From Protonemura montana (lineage: Eukaryota > Arthropoda > Insecta > Plecoptera > Nemouridae), in assembly GCA_947568835.1 (NCBI GenBank), contig OX387605.1, forward strand, positions 23,191,775-23,255,774: 64,000 nucleotides of DNA, in the 5' to 3' direction. Positions 12,101-24,466 of this stretch are shown here, piece after piece; the stretch's first letter is position 1; every line of letters begins with the position of its first letter. Both the position numbers and the translations under genes were made by a program. The notes under the pieces are model-generated. The model ran no database searches and was not told the DNA's origin. It saw nothing but the letters and a program-made list of their open reading frames with translations.

Positions 12101-15100
12101 ACGATAGGAGCTGGCGGCGATCGCGTGGAATTTTTGCCCGCTTTTCGCAAATGAAAACAAGTGTGGTGGGTGGGTGGTTGGGTGGCGACTATATTTTTGC
12201 CATGCAAGTTGTCGGCGTTCGGCCACTGCCATGCGTGAGATCCATTGAAATCGCGTGCATGTGGACGACCGAATTTTCATTGAAATTCCGCGCCAATCCA
12301 CATCAAGTGATCCATGCACAGCGCATCAGCACAGAATATAGTTTTTTCCCCCCATTCTAAAGCACCATAGAACGAAATGGCACTATTGATCAAAGGTATT
12401 AAAATATTCGCAATCGGAAAGGTTGAAAATGGTTTTCCCCGAACCACTATTCTATAGGATTTAAAACGCAAATTATACGGAATCTATTTTTGAAGGGGAT
12501 TTTGTACTATGTATGGTTATCAAATTTTCAACAAATACCAGATCTGGCAGCGGCAAATAACGTTGCATGTGAACTCCAAAAGCGGATAGGATCAAAGAGA
12601 ATCAATTACTGCAATACTCGTTATCATACATTTGCACAAAAACAGAGAGACAGCGAACCGAGCACATGCAGACCTCACTTGCTCGCAAGCTCTTCGCAGG
12701 CTTTCTGCTTCCAGTGCTTGGGCTTGCAGTTCTTGTGCTTGCCGTGTTGATGCTTGCAGTGCTTGTGCATACAGTACTCAAATGCTTATGACGTTGCAGG
12801 GCTTAAGCATTGCTTTTGATAAAACCAAATCGACATTTCCATAATATCCACTTGAGCTATAAAGCGATTCAAGCTGCTGCCACCAGCCACCAGCCAACCG
12901 ACTCATGATCAGTAGGTAAATAAGCATGTTATTATAAACAAACATGACCTGCTGATTATTAAAAACACACAACAATGCAGCAAACTGTTTGCTCATTAAA
13001 AAGAGAGCTTGCAAAATTAAATACCAAATCATGCATAGGCTTTACCAGAGATCAAACGGAGTTTCATTACTTGTTCTCAATTAAAAGGCGAAATAGTTGG
13101 TTCCATTTTCAAATGCGACGAAAAACATTTTGACGTTGACACACAGCACACTTAGGTGTACGAATGAGAGGCAGTTAGTTGTATATTTACTTTGTGTACT
13201 CACATATAGCATGAGCCCACCCTGTCGTCGCCGGGAAGCAGGGGTGGGGGGGGGGGAGGGCACACGGAGCTGGCGTCCAGGGGCGAGCGACATCTGAAGA
13301 GAGGCACTCTGATAAGCTCAGCTCCGAAACAGGCTCTTTCTAATTAAATATTAAACAGGCATGCTAGGAAATAATGCTCGCGAAATTATTTGTCGCCCCA
13401 CAAACGTGCACACGTCTGCAGTTTGTTTTCATCGCGTCGCAAACAACAAGCCCTAGTAGTGGAAAATTCCTGGGAAATGATCTTTCGTCGCGTGCCTGCC
13501 TGTGTACCTTCATACCTCCCCCCCCCCCCCCCTTAAACGAAAACAGCCGGGCGAGTTGAGCTAGATTTTCTGGACTCACAATGAGTTTGTTTGTGAATTT
13601 GAGTTTCTCTGGCAGATGTGAAACGCCTCGCCGTGCCGGGGCCACGTCCCGTCCATTTTGGGGGCATGCTCACGAGGGATTGAAACATTCACCCAACGAT
13701 CCCCGCTTTGAAAAGTTTCAACCGTCAGTGTGATCGCATTTACCATTGATAGTCGTAAAAACTGTCGCGCCCCATGCACTAAATAAAACTGATTGCTGCA
13801 GTAATTTCGTTATTTATCGATCAAATAAAAGTAATAACGAATTATCACACGAACGTGCTGATGGGTGGATTGCATTTTCTTTGACACGAGGCGACGCACT
13901 AGGTTACGCATGGGGAAGGGAGTTATTTGGCCCCCATGGTGACGCTCATACGCACATTGCGTAGCTGCGTCGGCGTCGATTGTAGAGTGCTCATTTCGGA
14001 GGTGGTAATAGCGTTGTCACGTGACCGACGTCGCTGTGGTAATCGAATCACCGAGCATAATCCTTGTCACCCAACCTCTCCCCAGTGCATTTACCGAATA
14101 AAATATAATTGCATTTATAGGACAATATCGCGCATCGACTGCCCACGAATCGTCGACGCGTGAAATTCACACATTTTCAAATCATCGTCCAGTTATTTCG
14201 CCTCGACGGCTAACAGAATGAGATTATATTCACTATAAACTGACCGAAATATACGAATCGATTAATCAATTGTGTGTTTTATGCCTGAGGGAGAAACTTT
14301 TTTAATAAAATTCCCCTAATATTTTCCCGACGTATTTTGTTATTCACTTTTAGACCCAATTTTTTAATCTCTGCTAATAACACCGCCCATGAGCCTCTTT
14401 CTCTCCTTGAAATTAAGTTTTTAAACCAGATTTGAAAACGCGAGGGGTTCTGGGCCGTCCCAGAGTATACAAAACATGTCTTGCAATTTTGTTTTGGTGG
14501 CCTGTTGGTGCAGGCCCGCGCATGAATGGATCTTCTCTAAACACACTTTCTATACCTTACATCACATTATTTAAATTTGAAAAGAAGCTCAACTGCGCTC
14601 TGCGTGATCAGAGATTAGCATAATTATTATGCATTGAATCCCGGCCGTTTAACTTCTTGACTTTCATTTACCCCACCACATTACAGCCTTTGCGCGATCT
14701 GCCAGATGGCCCAAAGTTAACGCTACATCTTCCCTGCGCGGCATAACAGCCCCGAAACATGCACATCGCCTCCTGATTGCACTTAGCTGCAACAAGGGAT
14801 GTATGAAGCACTTAGACCCGCAAATTCGTGACGCAGCGCGAATGTGGACCCCATCTGGTGGGCGACCTGGCAAGCTATCGACGTCGAGGCCGCTGAGCCA
14901 GAGAGCCCAACACCCAACCAAACATCGGTGCAGGGGCAATGCCAAATCAACCATACCATATTACTCTGATGCAATTACGCCAACGTTTCGGCGAACGAGC
15001 AATTCAGCTCGTGCTGAGCTCGCAATTGCCGACCATTGGATGAACCATCAAAGGAACTATTTAGCTTTGCCAAAACATTGATGAAAATAATCAAACTCAA

Positions 15101-15600
15101 TGGCCGGTCATTGGTAGTCAGCCAAATGAGGAGCATGCAAGTGCAACCGCGTATAGTTGGCGATTTAATCATCAATTATTATTGTTGTTGTTGCCGCTGG
15201 CACTGGTGGTGAACGCCATTGTTGATAATTAATTACGTATGATCAAGTTACTGGCTAGATATCGCGTCTGTGGCGTCGATCATTTGATTACTCGCTTTTA
15301 GTATTTCAGCAAAAACTCGACGAGCACGTTGCACACGCTTGAGTGGATAAAATGCACCGCGCCGTTTCGATGTAATCGGCTTCGTTATTGGTGCAGAGTG
15401 CGTTGGAGTAATGCTAGTCCAGTACTCACAACACCATGTGTTTGTACCAAGCGTACTCCAAACATCCCAACCCCGTCCGAAGGCCCACGGATCTCGCTGT
15501 CGCGTCTGCAGAGTGCAGAGTACCATTTTTATATCCGAAGCTTGCGTGGATGTATTCACGTTATCGAACCGTAATACGCTAAAAGGTAATCCAATCTCGC

Positions 15601-15618
15601 AGCGTCGGCGTCGGCGTC
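15601..15618 (+). repeat. GGCGTC hexamer array, 3 units
   Basis: AGCGTC followed by two GGCGTC units; the same hexamer family as 7573-7602 and 20132-20167. Confidence 0.9.
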
Positions 15619-15871
15619 AGCGAGGGTTGCACCGGTGCAGATGCACCCAAGTGTGGGAGGGTGAGGGCGATTGTCAGCCATCACCCAGGGTGCCCTACAC
15701 CCTGAGTGGGTACAAGGGGCGACAAACGCGGGCCAACGAGCGGAAGGGGTTATGAAATCTTTCATATCACACTCCCCACACCCTCCGCCCTACGAGCTTT
15801 CCGTCGCTCGTATATTTTGGCCTATCTGCAATTCCAGCCCTCGCAATTCCTTTCATTCCTCATAAAAGCAG

Positions 15872-15901
15872 GTCGCTGTCGCCGTCGCCGTCGCCGTCGA
15901 C
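15872..15901 (+). repeat. GTCGCC hexamer array, 5 units
   Basis: Five hexamers, three exactly GTCGCC and two with one change. This is a different hexamer from GGCGTC (it is neither a rotation nor a complement), so the two array types arose separately although they lie 250 bases apart. Confidence 0.9.
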
Positions 15902-16807
15902 GCGCTCTGATTTCCTCGACTCTTCCGAACAGCGATCTCTGCTGAGCGCTAACCTCTAAATGCCATGCCTCTCTAAGCAGCAACCGATGAGCGTCAACCT
16001 CTGAACAACACGGCGAGGGTCCCGACTCCCGAGTGAGTCGAGATCGACCTCCCGCCCGCTATTCGGGGCACAAAAGAGAGCTCGCATACTTTGAGCCAGG
16101 CCGGCTGCGTTTGCAACTCGGCTCAGCAGTGTATTATGAAAAACTCCGGCTGCATGCTCGGATGCCTGCCCCCGCGAAGGCGCACCGAAATCGCCAAATT
16201 CGGGCGCGCGGAAACAGGGGGGTGGGGGGGACTTTTGGTGCGTTCTCTAGAGCTTCTATTTACATGTAAAATATGACATTCGCGTTTAAATCACATTTCA
16301 TCATAAATCCTATATTGAATTTTTGGGAAAGTTAATTAATTTTTATTCCCCGCTTCGCAGTATCGTCTTTTGGCTTTGCGATTTCTACTGAAAGAATAAT
16401 GTGATTTTAAATCATATTATTGATCAACCTCTAAAAGGCTTCCATCATAGTATATACAGGGATGGTTATATCCTACGCTTATACTGTGAGCACGGGGGTG
16501 AATTTGAATATGGAGTTTTGTGGAATAGGGGTGAGCAATACAAAATCGACCCTAAGGGAAGAAAATCCTTCAAGTCAAATCTATGGAAAACTACCCTGCT
16601 CTTTCAATCCTGTCTGTGTGAGCGTGTATCTATATCCCCCCCCCCCCCCTCCCCCTTGGGTCCTCTGCCTGCCGAACCGTTCCTCTTTTATGCTTCAATC
16701 TTAGATGGAGCTGAGTAATCCTGAGCACTGTTACATGAATTCTGACATTGTACTCGTGCCAACCACGTTGCACACAGATCACCGGTAAGTAGGCACTGGT
16801 GAATACA

Positions 16808-16928
16808 GGTGGTCACCACCAGTATGTCGGTGCTGGGCAACCGAACATGTGTCGCTGCCCGCACTGCACTCTACGCCTTGCAACGGGCACTGACAGAGAC
16901 TGTTGGTGGTCACCACCAGTATGTCGGT
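16808..16928 (+). repeat. 24-bp direct repeat pair, 97 bp apart
   Basis: Two exact 24-base copies beginning GGTGGTCACCACC and ending GTATGTCGGT lie at 16808-16831 and 16905-16928. Each copy can form a small GGTGG/CCACC hairpin. The segment between them has no open frame of note. It may be a duplicated regulatory site or a repeat remnant. Confidence 0.85.
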
Positions 16929-16929
16929 A

Positions 16930-19900
16930 CCGGTACAAATGGTCAGTGGGCAGTTAATTAATATGCTGCACATTGGTGAGTTGCGGGCCGCATCCTTCGT
17001 CTGAGGACCAAGCAGGATTGATTGCGACCAGCCGAGGACACATGAGATACCAAGTATCTACCAAGTGGTGTCTACGGCGGTTGGTACTCAATCCTTTACG
17101 CAGTCTATTTGCGGGAAGTACCTACACTTAAATAAGTGTTCGGCCTTGTACCCAGATGCAAGACCCTCTGATAATTTACTACTTTCCTCTCCGTGTACCA
17201 ATGTAACACAAATGTATAGTTTGCGGATTGTTTTGGTTTGAAGCCTGCAAGTCGAGCTAGATTAGTGGGTCTCCCAAAGATCTTATCGCCAACGTTTTTG
17301 GAATTTCGATATTTTTTAAGAAACCAATCGATTGGTCTCGTTACACAGATACACCTCGATGTTCGTTTAAAATTAAGGGATGAAATATGGACCGTAAAGA
17401 GACGGTCGAAGTTCGCCAACGTTGTCAACAAACCGCTCAGCCGCCCGAGCTTATTTCGTTATCACAACAGGCACATACATTCATTTATCACAAGGCTCGA
17501 CAAGAAAGACAGAGATTTTTACACTAGGTTCGAGTTTTGTGCAGGGATTGGTTATGTGGGATAAATAAAAATGCCCACTATCACCAGGTCATTGAAAATT
17601 TGGACCAAAAATCGATCACAACATTCCCCGTGTTTATTGGTATTAAATTATTTTCTATCTCGATCCTAGGCCGTGTTGTTAGCGGTTTCCGTCACAAAAA
17701 AAACAATGCAGAGTGCTACACGGAAATAATTCCAGAATGACTCGGCTCAGAATTACTTTCTTTTGACTACACAGCCTAGAGTAAGGTGTTGACTATTTGG
17801 TGTACAAAATTGGTTTTCCTATCTTTTGTCATAACTTCTAACGAGGGGCTGAAATCCGAAACTTTGTTTCACTACCAAAAACCACGTTAAACTGCGTTTA
17901 TTTCAACGCGATTTTTCCTAAAATTATTTTTGGAGAATTCCTATTCTGCAAATGTTGTTAACACTCAGATTTCTTTAAAAAAAAACTGGGTATTTTTATG
18001 TTCGTTCTTTTACATAGCTTTTGTCTACAACGCCCATAAAAGTTCAAACTAAGCGTAGACGACGTTTGTGCGGTTTGTGTGGACGTAGGGCGGCAGCAGA
18101 TGATTGTTTTCGGTTGTCACGTCACGACAAGGTCTGATATGGGTAACCAAGAAGGCTTTCATGACCGCTCGAACAATAATTGTCCATATTTTCAAATAAT
18201 GTACCATGCGTAATTGTTTCGTCCTTGGATCCTACTTATAGGGGCTAGCGAATAGGACTGGAATATAAGAGTGCACATGATAATTTGTGAATTACGGCCT
18301 AGTATGGGAAAGACACAATTAGTGATACTCGGTAGGTATAGGATAAGATCGTTACAAAATGCAGAGTATTTGCAAGATCAAAGAGGTGAGTTCAAATCGC
18401 GACTTCCAACGGCCACGGTACGATTTCGAGGCAGATCCGAGAGTTTATATCGTCATAATTCTTTCGCGCATGATTTCGTGCGGGACCGGTAATTGAAGAG
18501 AATTGCTCGCCGCTCGTTGCTCTGCACGGCATTCGAGGAAGCATGGACGTGACGTGATATCTTCACTACACCAGCGCTAGCCGCCGCCTCCGCTGCTCTA
18601 GAAGCCCATTCTGAACGCCTCACCGCGAAAATCGACAACATTGTCAATGATTTTGGCAGAAGTCCCCCAGTGGCAATTGTTGGCTGGGATATATTTGCAT
18701 GAAGTTTTAAGAAAATTAACTTCATTGTCAACCTAACGGCCACATTGAAAAAAATTGAAACCGTCTATAGAGTGGTTTGTCTCAAGTCCGTCACCAGCTT
18801 TATCGCCTTGTGCCTATTTGGATTCCGTACGAGAACGCACGCTGATCACGCGTCCGTCTCCAAGCTTCATTTTCTGTCGCTTTCATGAATTTCATTTCCG
18901 AATCAATCCAATTTCCCGCCGAGGACTGGACATTTTGAGCTAATACATTAGCCATGGTGGGCCAACCCGCCGCGGCCGGTGCGATGGGAACGGATATGCT
19001 CCGACGGATTTCTGCTTGATTGAATATAAGCTAAGGAAGGAACCTGATGGCCTAATAACATGCCAGCAACGTTCTTCAATCAAATATAAAGGAACTACAA
19101 AAACCGGCGTGGTCGTGTCGGGCAAAAGTATCCTGAGAGCCGACACCGAATCTCGGGTAGTCATCGTGGCAAGGGGGGTCGGCCCATGTTGGCCCGGTTC
19201 GACCCGGTTCAACAACCCGGTTCAGACCCGCACCGGACATACGTGGTCTCGGGTTGACATGCGTTATTGCCAACATGTGGGACATCGTGACACTTTGCAG
19301 GGTTGGTATTGGTGTGTCGGCAGCCCACTTGAGTCTAAATGACTCCTTGGTTTTGTCGGCGAATTATTTACGCCTTGTGTTTGGTACCCAGAGAACAGGT
19401 CCATATGGTCCCACTTCCTGGTGAAATCCTGCAAGGATAAGATTGGGAGCGACGTATTTTTGTTAATGGCCATGTAGGGTTGGTTTAGGATCTCAAGAGG
19501 GGTTCTTCAAAGAAACGAAAAACGTGCTTGGGAACCGCGTGTTTTTTTTTATGTGTTTCATCTAATTTGAACGAACATTTTCGCAATAATTAAAAACGTG
19601 GATTATTAATGGAATTTCGTTTCATAATCTGTTTGGGACGCAAAATTGAAAGCAGGGCGCGACCCGAGAGCGCAAAGCTAAACAAAATTTAATAACACAT
19701 TTCACATTCCCTATTTGCATATTTACATTGCGTCGCTCCCATGACTAATTAACATTCTTTTAATCGAAGTGTGCTTTAAAAAAAAAGACTCCTGTGTGGA
19801 AGGCTTTGATCGGAGGAAAAGAAAAGAGTTTGACATTTCGAACAAGCGGTGGCGCGAAAGAAATAAGTGAGGATCGCAGAGCTGGCAAAAAACATCGCGC

Positions 19901-20130
19901 GCAGTGTTTATTAACAAGCAATCCCATGACAACCCCCACCCCCCTAACCCTGTCCCCAACCTCCCCAACACCCCAACATGCCACCCCCTTCGAGACGAAC
20001 TGGAGAAATTCACGACTTTATTCAGTCAGTGTAAGAGATACCGTAACAAATAACTGGCGTCAAATCAATACGAAAGAAACTTATAAATGGGGTGGAATAT
20101 GGCGCAGAGAAGAATAGGCGCTGTGCTCCC
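16930..20130. other. Gene-poor interval
   Basis: No supported gene. Overlapping open frames on both strands at 17105-17564 do not resemble any family. A short CCCGGTTC-type tandem motif lies near 19193-19228. The rest is mixed-composition intergenic or intronic DNA. Confidence 0.55.
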
Positions 20131-20131
20131 C

Positions 20132-20167
20132 GGCGTCGGCGTCGGCGTCGGCATCGGCGTCGGCGTC
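20132..20167 (+). repeat. GGCGTC hexamer array, 6 units
   Basis: Six consecutive hexamers, five GGCGTC and one GGCATC. This is the longest hexamer array of this family in the window. Confidence 0.95.
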
Positions 20168-22092
20168 GGCCGCGTCGAGTGTGGTCATGTGGTGACCACT
20201 GGCCAAGGGCCCGCACTACCTAGCTTAGAGAGCTTTGGTGACCCGAGAGAAGTAAACTAGAACCAAATGGGTAGCGCAATTGTCGTATCGTTGAAAAAGC
20301 TATGTTTTGAAGTTAAAGCTTGGATAAAAATCCATATCTGGCAGTACTATTTTATCATTGCCCACAACGCATATACTAAAACATCTAGTGGTTAGTGCAA
20401 GAAAATGAAAAATCTATTCAATAACCAATCGCCAAACTTTTAATCTGTTGTTAATGGTAAAGCACATTACGTGAAAGAACCGGCCAGTGGTAAAACCATG
20501 TAAACCCTAAAGATCCTGAAGATGACGGCGCCAATGTCGACAAAACGTTGACCCAGATTAAATTTAGGACCAAAAGTCAATCAAAACAGCGCAAAACCGC
20601 ACACCATTTCACCAGCCAGGCTTTATCTACAAGTGGAATCTACACGTATAGACCCGGGACCAGACACCCGCTCCTCGCCTACGACAACTCTCTACCGGTC
20701 CCCAGCACACACACACACTAGCGTGCTGGCTGCTCTGGTGATATATTAGAAGACGTTGTGTGTGTTGCCAGAACGGCGTCGACCGTCGAGCAAACGGAAG
20801 CTGTGCAGACCATCGGATAACTTTCCATTTCTATGAGAAAAGTTTGTCCTGAAATATTACGAAATATTACACACGAGGGCGGTGGGCAGCATGAGTATAG
20901 AGGGCAGCGGCGTTCACAGCGCTGCTCGCGGTGGCCGCTGCAACCTTGGTGCTATCACTACTTGTATGGCTAGTACCACAATTTGCACTCCACAGAAAAT
21001 TCGACAGCATTCGCAAACATTCTTACCGCCAAGCGTGTCGAGGGCTTGCGTGTGTTATTTTTTTTTTAAATTGTGCCTGCGATAAATTCTCATATCCCTG
21101 TTTCGGGTCTAGATTTACGAGGCAAACTTTCTAGTTATTTTCAGGTGCGACATAGATGTGGAAACGTTACGGGGCTGCGTCCCTGCCCTTCCACGGGGGC
21201 GTGGAAGACTCCATTATTCGTTTCAATTATCACTTAAATAGATGCAAAAAGAGTTTTCAAGGAAAATAAGATTGGTTAATTACCTATTCTGAAACAAGTA
21301 CTTTCCGATGAGAAATAAGATACATTTACCTAACACTCGTTTTTGTGTTATAAATCGGGTTTAACTCAATGCCTATCTCAGGTCGTTGAGCAAAGTCCGG
21401 AATTAAATCAAAGCGCCCCCATACCTCCCCGCCACCCTTATTTTAGTAGCTTTATAAGCTTCTCAATTTACCTGCAGAAGGGCTGGCCTCTTCATGATCC
21501 TCTTTTTAATAATGGAGTTTTCTGTAGAAAGATTCCTTTTTGCGTTCACTACGTAAAAAGCTTCTCTTTGAGACGACAAATTCTTTGGCAAAAATACGAT
21601 CCAGAGATCGAGGGAAATAAAGTGGAAAAATGAATTTCGTATTAGCATTGGTTCCGGGGGATGGTGAATGGTGGCAGTCCTGGCCAGGATGGCAAGGCGA
21701 CGCTACGCACTGAATCATGCTTGTTATTCTAGAGCATCTTTATGTAAAGTGCGTACCATGCGAGATGATCGTCTTCGCCTGCAGTGCGTGCAGTGCGGCC
21801 TAGCGGGCAAAGAATCAACGGAAGGATGTGACTTCAGTCGAGGTTTTGTCATTAGTCAACGAGTAGTCGACTTTTTGGTGTGCACACTTTTTGGCGGGCC
21901 CGACTCCCGGCTCCCGGCCAGGCAAACCAACGCTCGACGCAAATCGATACCGACCGAAGAACCGAGAAACGGAAGAAAAACACATCAAATCGCGCTTGGT
22001 CATAGTTCAATGTCGTAGAAAGATAATCATCATATGTCTTCATCTGAATCGGCTGGAAGATATCCACTTTTCCAAAGATAGGCCATAACTTT

Positions 22093-22110
22093 GGCGTCGG
22101 CGTCGGCGTC
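22093..22110 (+). repeat. GGCGTC hexamer array, 3 units
   Basis: Three exact GGCGTC units; another member of the dispersed hexamer family in the gene-poor half. Confidence 0.9.
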
Positions 22111-24436
22111 CCTATCGTACCGGTCCTGGCCGGAGATCCTGATCAAAAAATTGCAGCCCTCCGCATTTTGGGAATTTCTTTCGCAACTTTGCAAACATCA
22201 GGTTCATTGAAACACAAATTTACAAAGAAAAAAGTCGTAAAAAGCAACTCGTGAAAGAGGAAGAGCGAAACATGAGGCATGTTGGTTCGTGTATAAAGAT
22301 GCCTCATCCCCCGCAACGACGCGGCGGTCATTTGATATCTAGGGGTGCTTGGGTGCTGGGGGGTGGCCATCAATGTGCTCGTGGTCATCAAGCCAAGCCG
22401 CGACGCATCCGTCGGCTGACGATCGACACTCCAAACCCACGGCCGATTGGCGAGATCTAATTTACATCCATGTCAGCGAGCAACGATCTCATCAACGCGA
22501 TCATCACTTTTTCCTCCGCTGAATCCGAGACTCATCTGTCCGCATCTCCCTCTGGTCTCTTCCATCCACTCAATCGAGCATATTGGGTCCCTACCCATGA
22601 ATTGATGACGAATGTTTCAGCGCACACAATCGCCCCAAGTCTGTCGTCCGTTGCTCCAGTCACTTCATTTCACTTTCATACAGCAAATCCCTGCAGCTCA
22701 TATTTCTGGTTCCGTTCTGAAAGCGAATGCTCGTTGTAGGCGACGTCGAGGGAAGATACACTCGTTTCGCCAGCAAATCGCTAGGTTTCCTCTCCGCTCC
22801 GAAATCCAATAGGAAGAAAAATGGGGCAAGGGTGCGTGAGGAAGGGGGTCGAATTAATCACGATCTGAAAATACGCCAAGTCCCTGGTGCGGGACTCTCT
22901 GGGAGGCAGGAAGCGTTTTAAGACGCGACCGACTGTTTTTTAGTTACAATCGTTTATATTTATATGCCGACTGCGCGCCTACTTTAAAAACCCCTTTCTC
23001 ATGCGTACACAACTTTGAAAGCTGCAGAAAAGTTATTGGAAAAATTAAAAGTCTCCGCGGCCTGACAGAACGGCTGCACGCATGGCTGAGAATGCGTCGT
23101 TAAAAGAATGGCTTTCTTCATTTGAATTTCATTCGCGAGGTTGAAAATTGTGCGGGGGGTTTGGTGGAGGTTGCGGGGGGAGGGGGGAGGGGCGTTAATA
23201 AAACGTGAACGATAACACATCTACTGCCGACTCCCGGTTGAACCGGAATTTCGAAGTTTTCGAATGCCGATCGACGCAATGCTGCGTAGCGCTCACGATG
23301 CACAGGACACTCATCGTATACAGACGAGGTGCGCGTTCACAAGTACACGCATACTGTACGCACTGCCACGCACGGGAAAGGTGCAGGACAGTGAAGGGGG
23401 AAATAGCCAATTCCAGCGAAATTTGTGAACGGAATGCCAAACATGTTCGAACACCCACGGGACTAACCAAATCAAAACAAATCGCGCACTGCTCGATGAA
23501 TATTCTGCGACACCAGATCGATAAATTGTTCGGGTAATGAGTCTGTCCGTGCAATGCATTCAACGGGCAAGGGGTAGTCGCCGTCAAGGGAAGGGGGGCG
23601 TCCCCACCGCTCTCTGATTCTGCGTTCAACAGGGCGAAAAACAGCCCTCGAAGCGTTGTAATAAGTTACACGTAGATACTCACAGGGGCAAGGCGATGAT
23701 CAAGACCGGGACCCTCGATCGGGAACTAGTCCACACCCCCAATCTACCCCTTCTCGCATAGCAAGCGCCGGAATTGGCGCCCTTATTATTTAAATTTGCA
23801 TATTGACGAGTTTACCATCGAAGTCAATCGCGGATGAAGTACACATACATCGTACCTACGCCTACGGACGCAGAACTGATAAAATCGAACTTCATTTGGC
23901 TTCAGGTTCACCGCTCTGCTTCGGTACATGACTTGAAATGTGCGTAAAGCGTCATCTTTCGCTGGAATAACGCATAATTACGCTGCTTGGATTTCCTGCT
24001 CGCGTGCTGATGATCATGTAAACACATCATGACTAATCACAACAAGTGAAAATGTTAGTGTTTGATCGTCGTCGTTTATTTTTAAAACAATTATGATCCA
24101 ATTGTTACCTGGATAAGTACTACCTAATTTGTATTTGCTATGAAATCACGTTAGACAATAGCTTTTGTTATGTTTTCTGTGTCAGTATGGCATGCCTTTA
24201 TCTGCCCAAAGAAACTGCTATCATTTAACGTTATCTCCAATAACAATTGAAATGTGTAATGTGTAATTACTCATTGCTCACTACTTCGTGTACAGTGATA
24301 TGTTAAATAATGTTATTCGGACATCCGCCGATTGCTTGCAGCTCCAGTAATTAGTAAGTGGAGCACGCATACCTAGAAGGGACGTGGGTAACTACGGAGT
24401 GACGAACACTGTAACCTAGACCCGGCCAAGCCGGGG

Positions 24437-24466
24437 TGATACCACCTGATACCGCGTGATACCGCT
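24437..24466 (+). repeat. 10-bp tandem repeat, 3 copies
   Basis: Three head-to-tail decamers beginning TGATACC (TGATACCACC, TGATACCGCG, TGATACCGCT). They differ only in the last three bases. Confidence 0.85.

Larger units (their letters stand above)
9175..16800. other. Gene-poor interval
   Basis: No supported gene. I see homopolymer runs (poly-G around 13246-13256; poly-C 13518-13532 and 16636-16649), hexamer arrays at 15601-15618 and 15872-15901, a degenerate GCTTGCAGT-type tandem tract around 12700-12790, and AT-rich stretches. Open frames up to about 115 codons overlap on both strands and show no recognisable domain. Confidence 0.55.

Noticed and set aside
20901-21134. Frame with a hydrophobic helix followed by basic residues, resembling the N-terminal anchor of a membrane enzyme such as a P450
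   Set aside because: There is no in-frame ATG before the helix, no clear acceptor, and nothing like the expected proline-rich hinge or catalytic domain afterwards.
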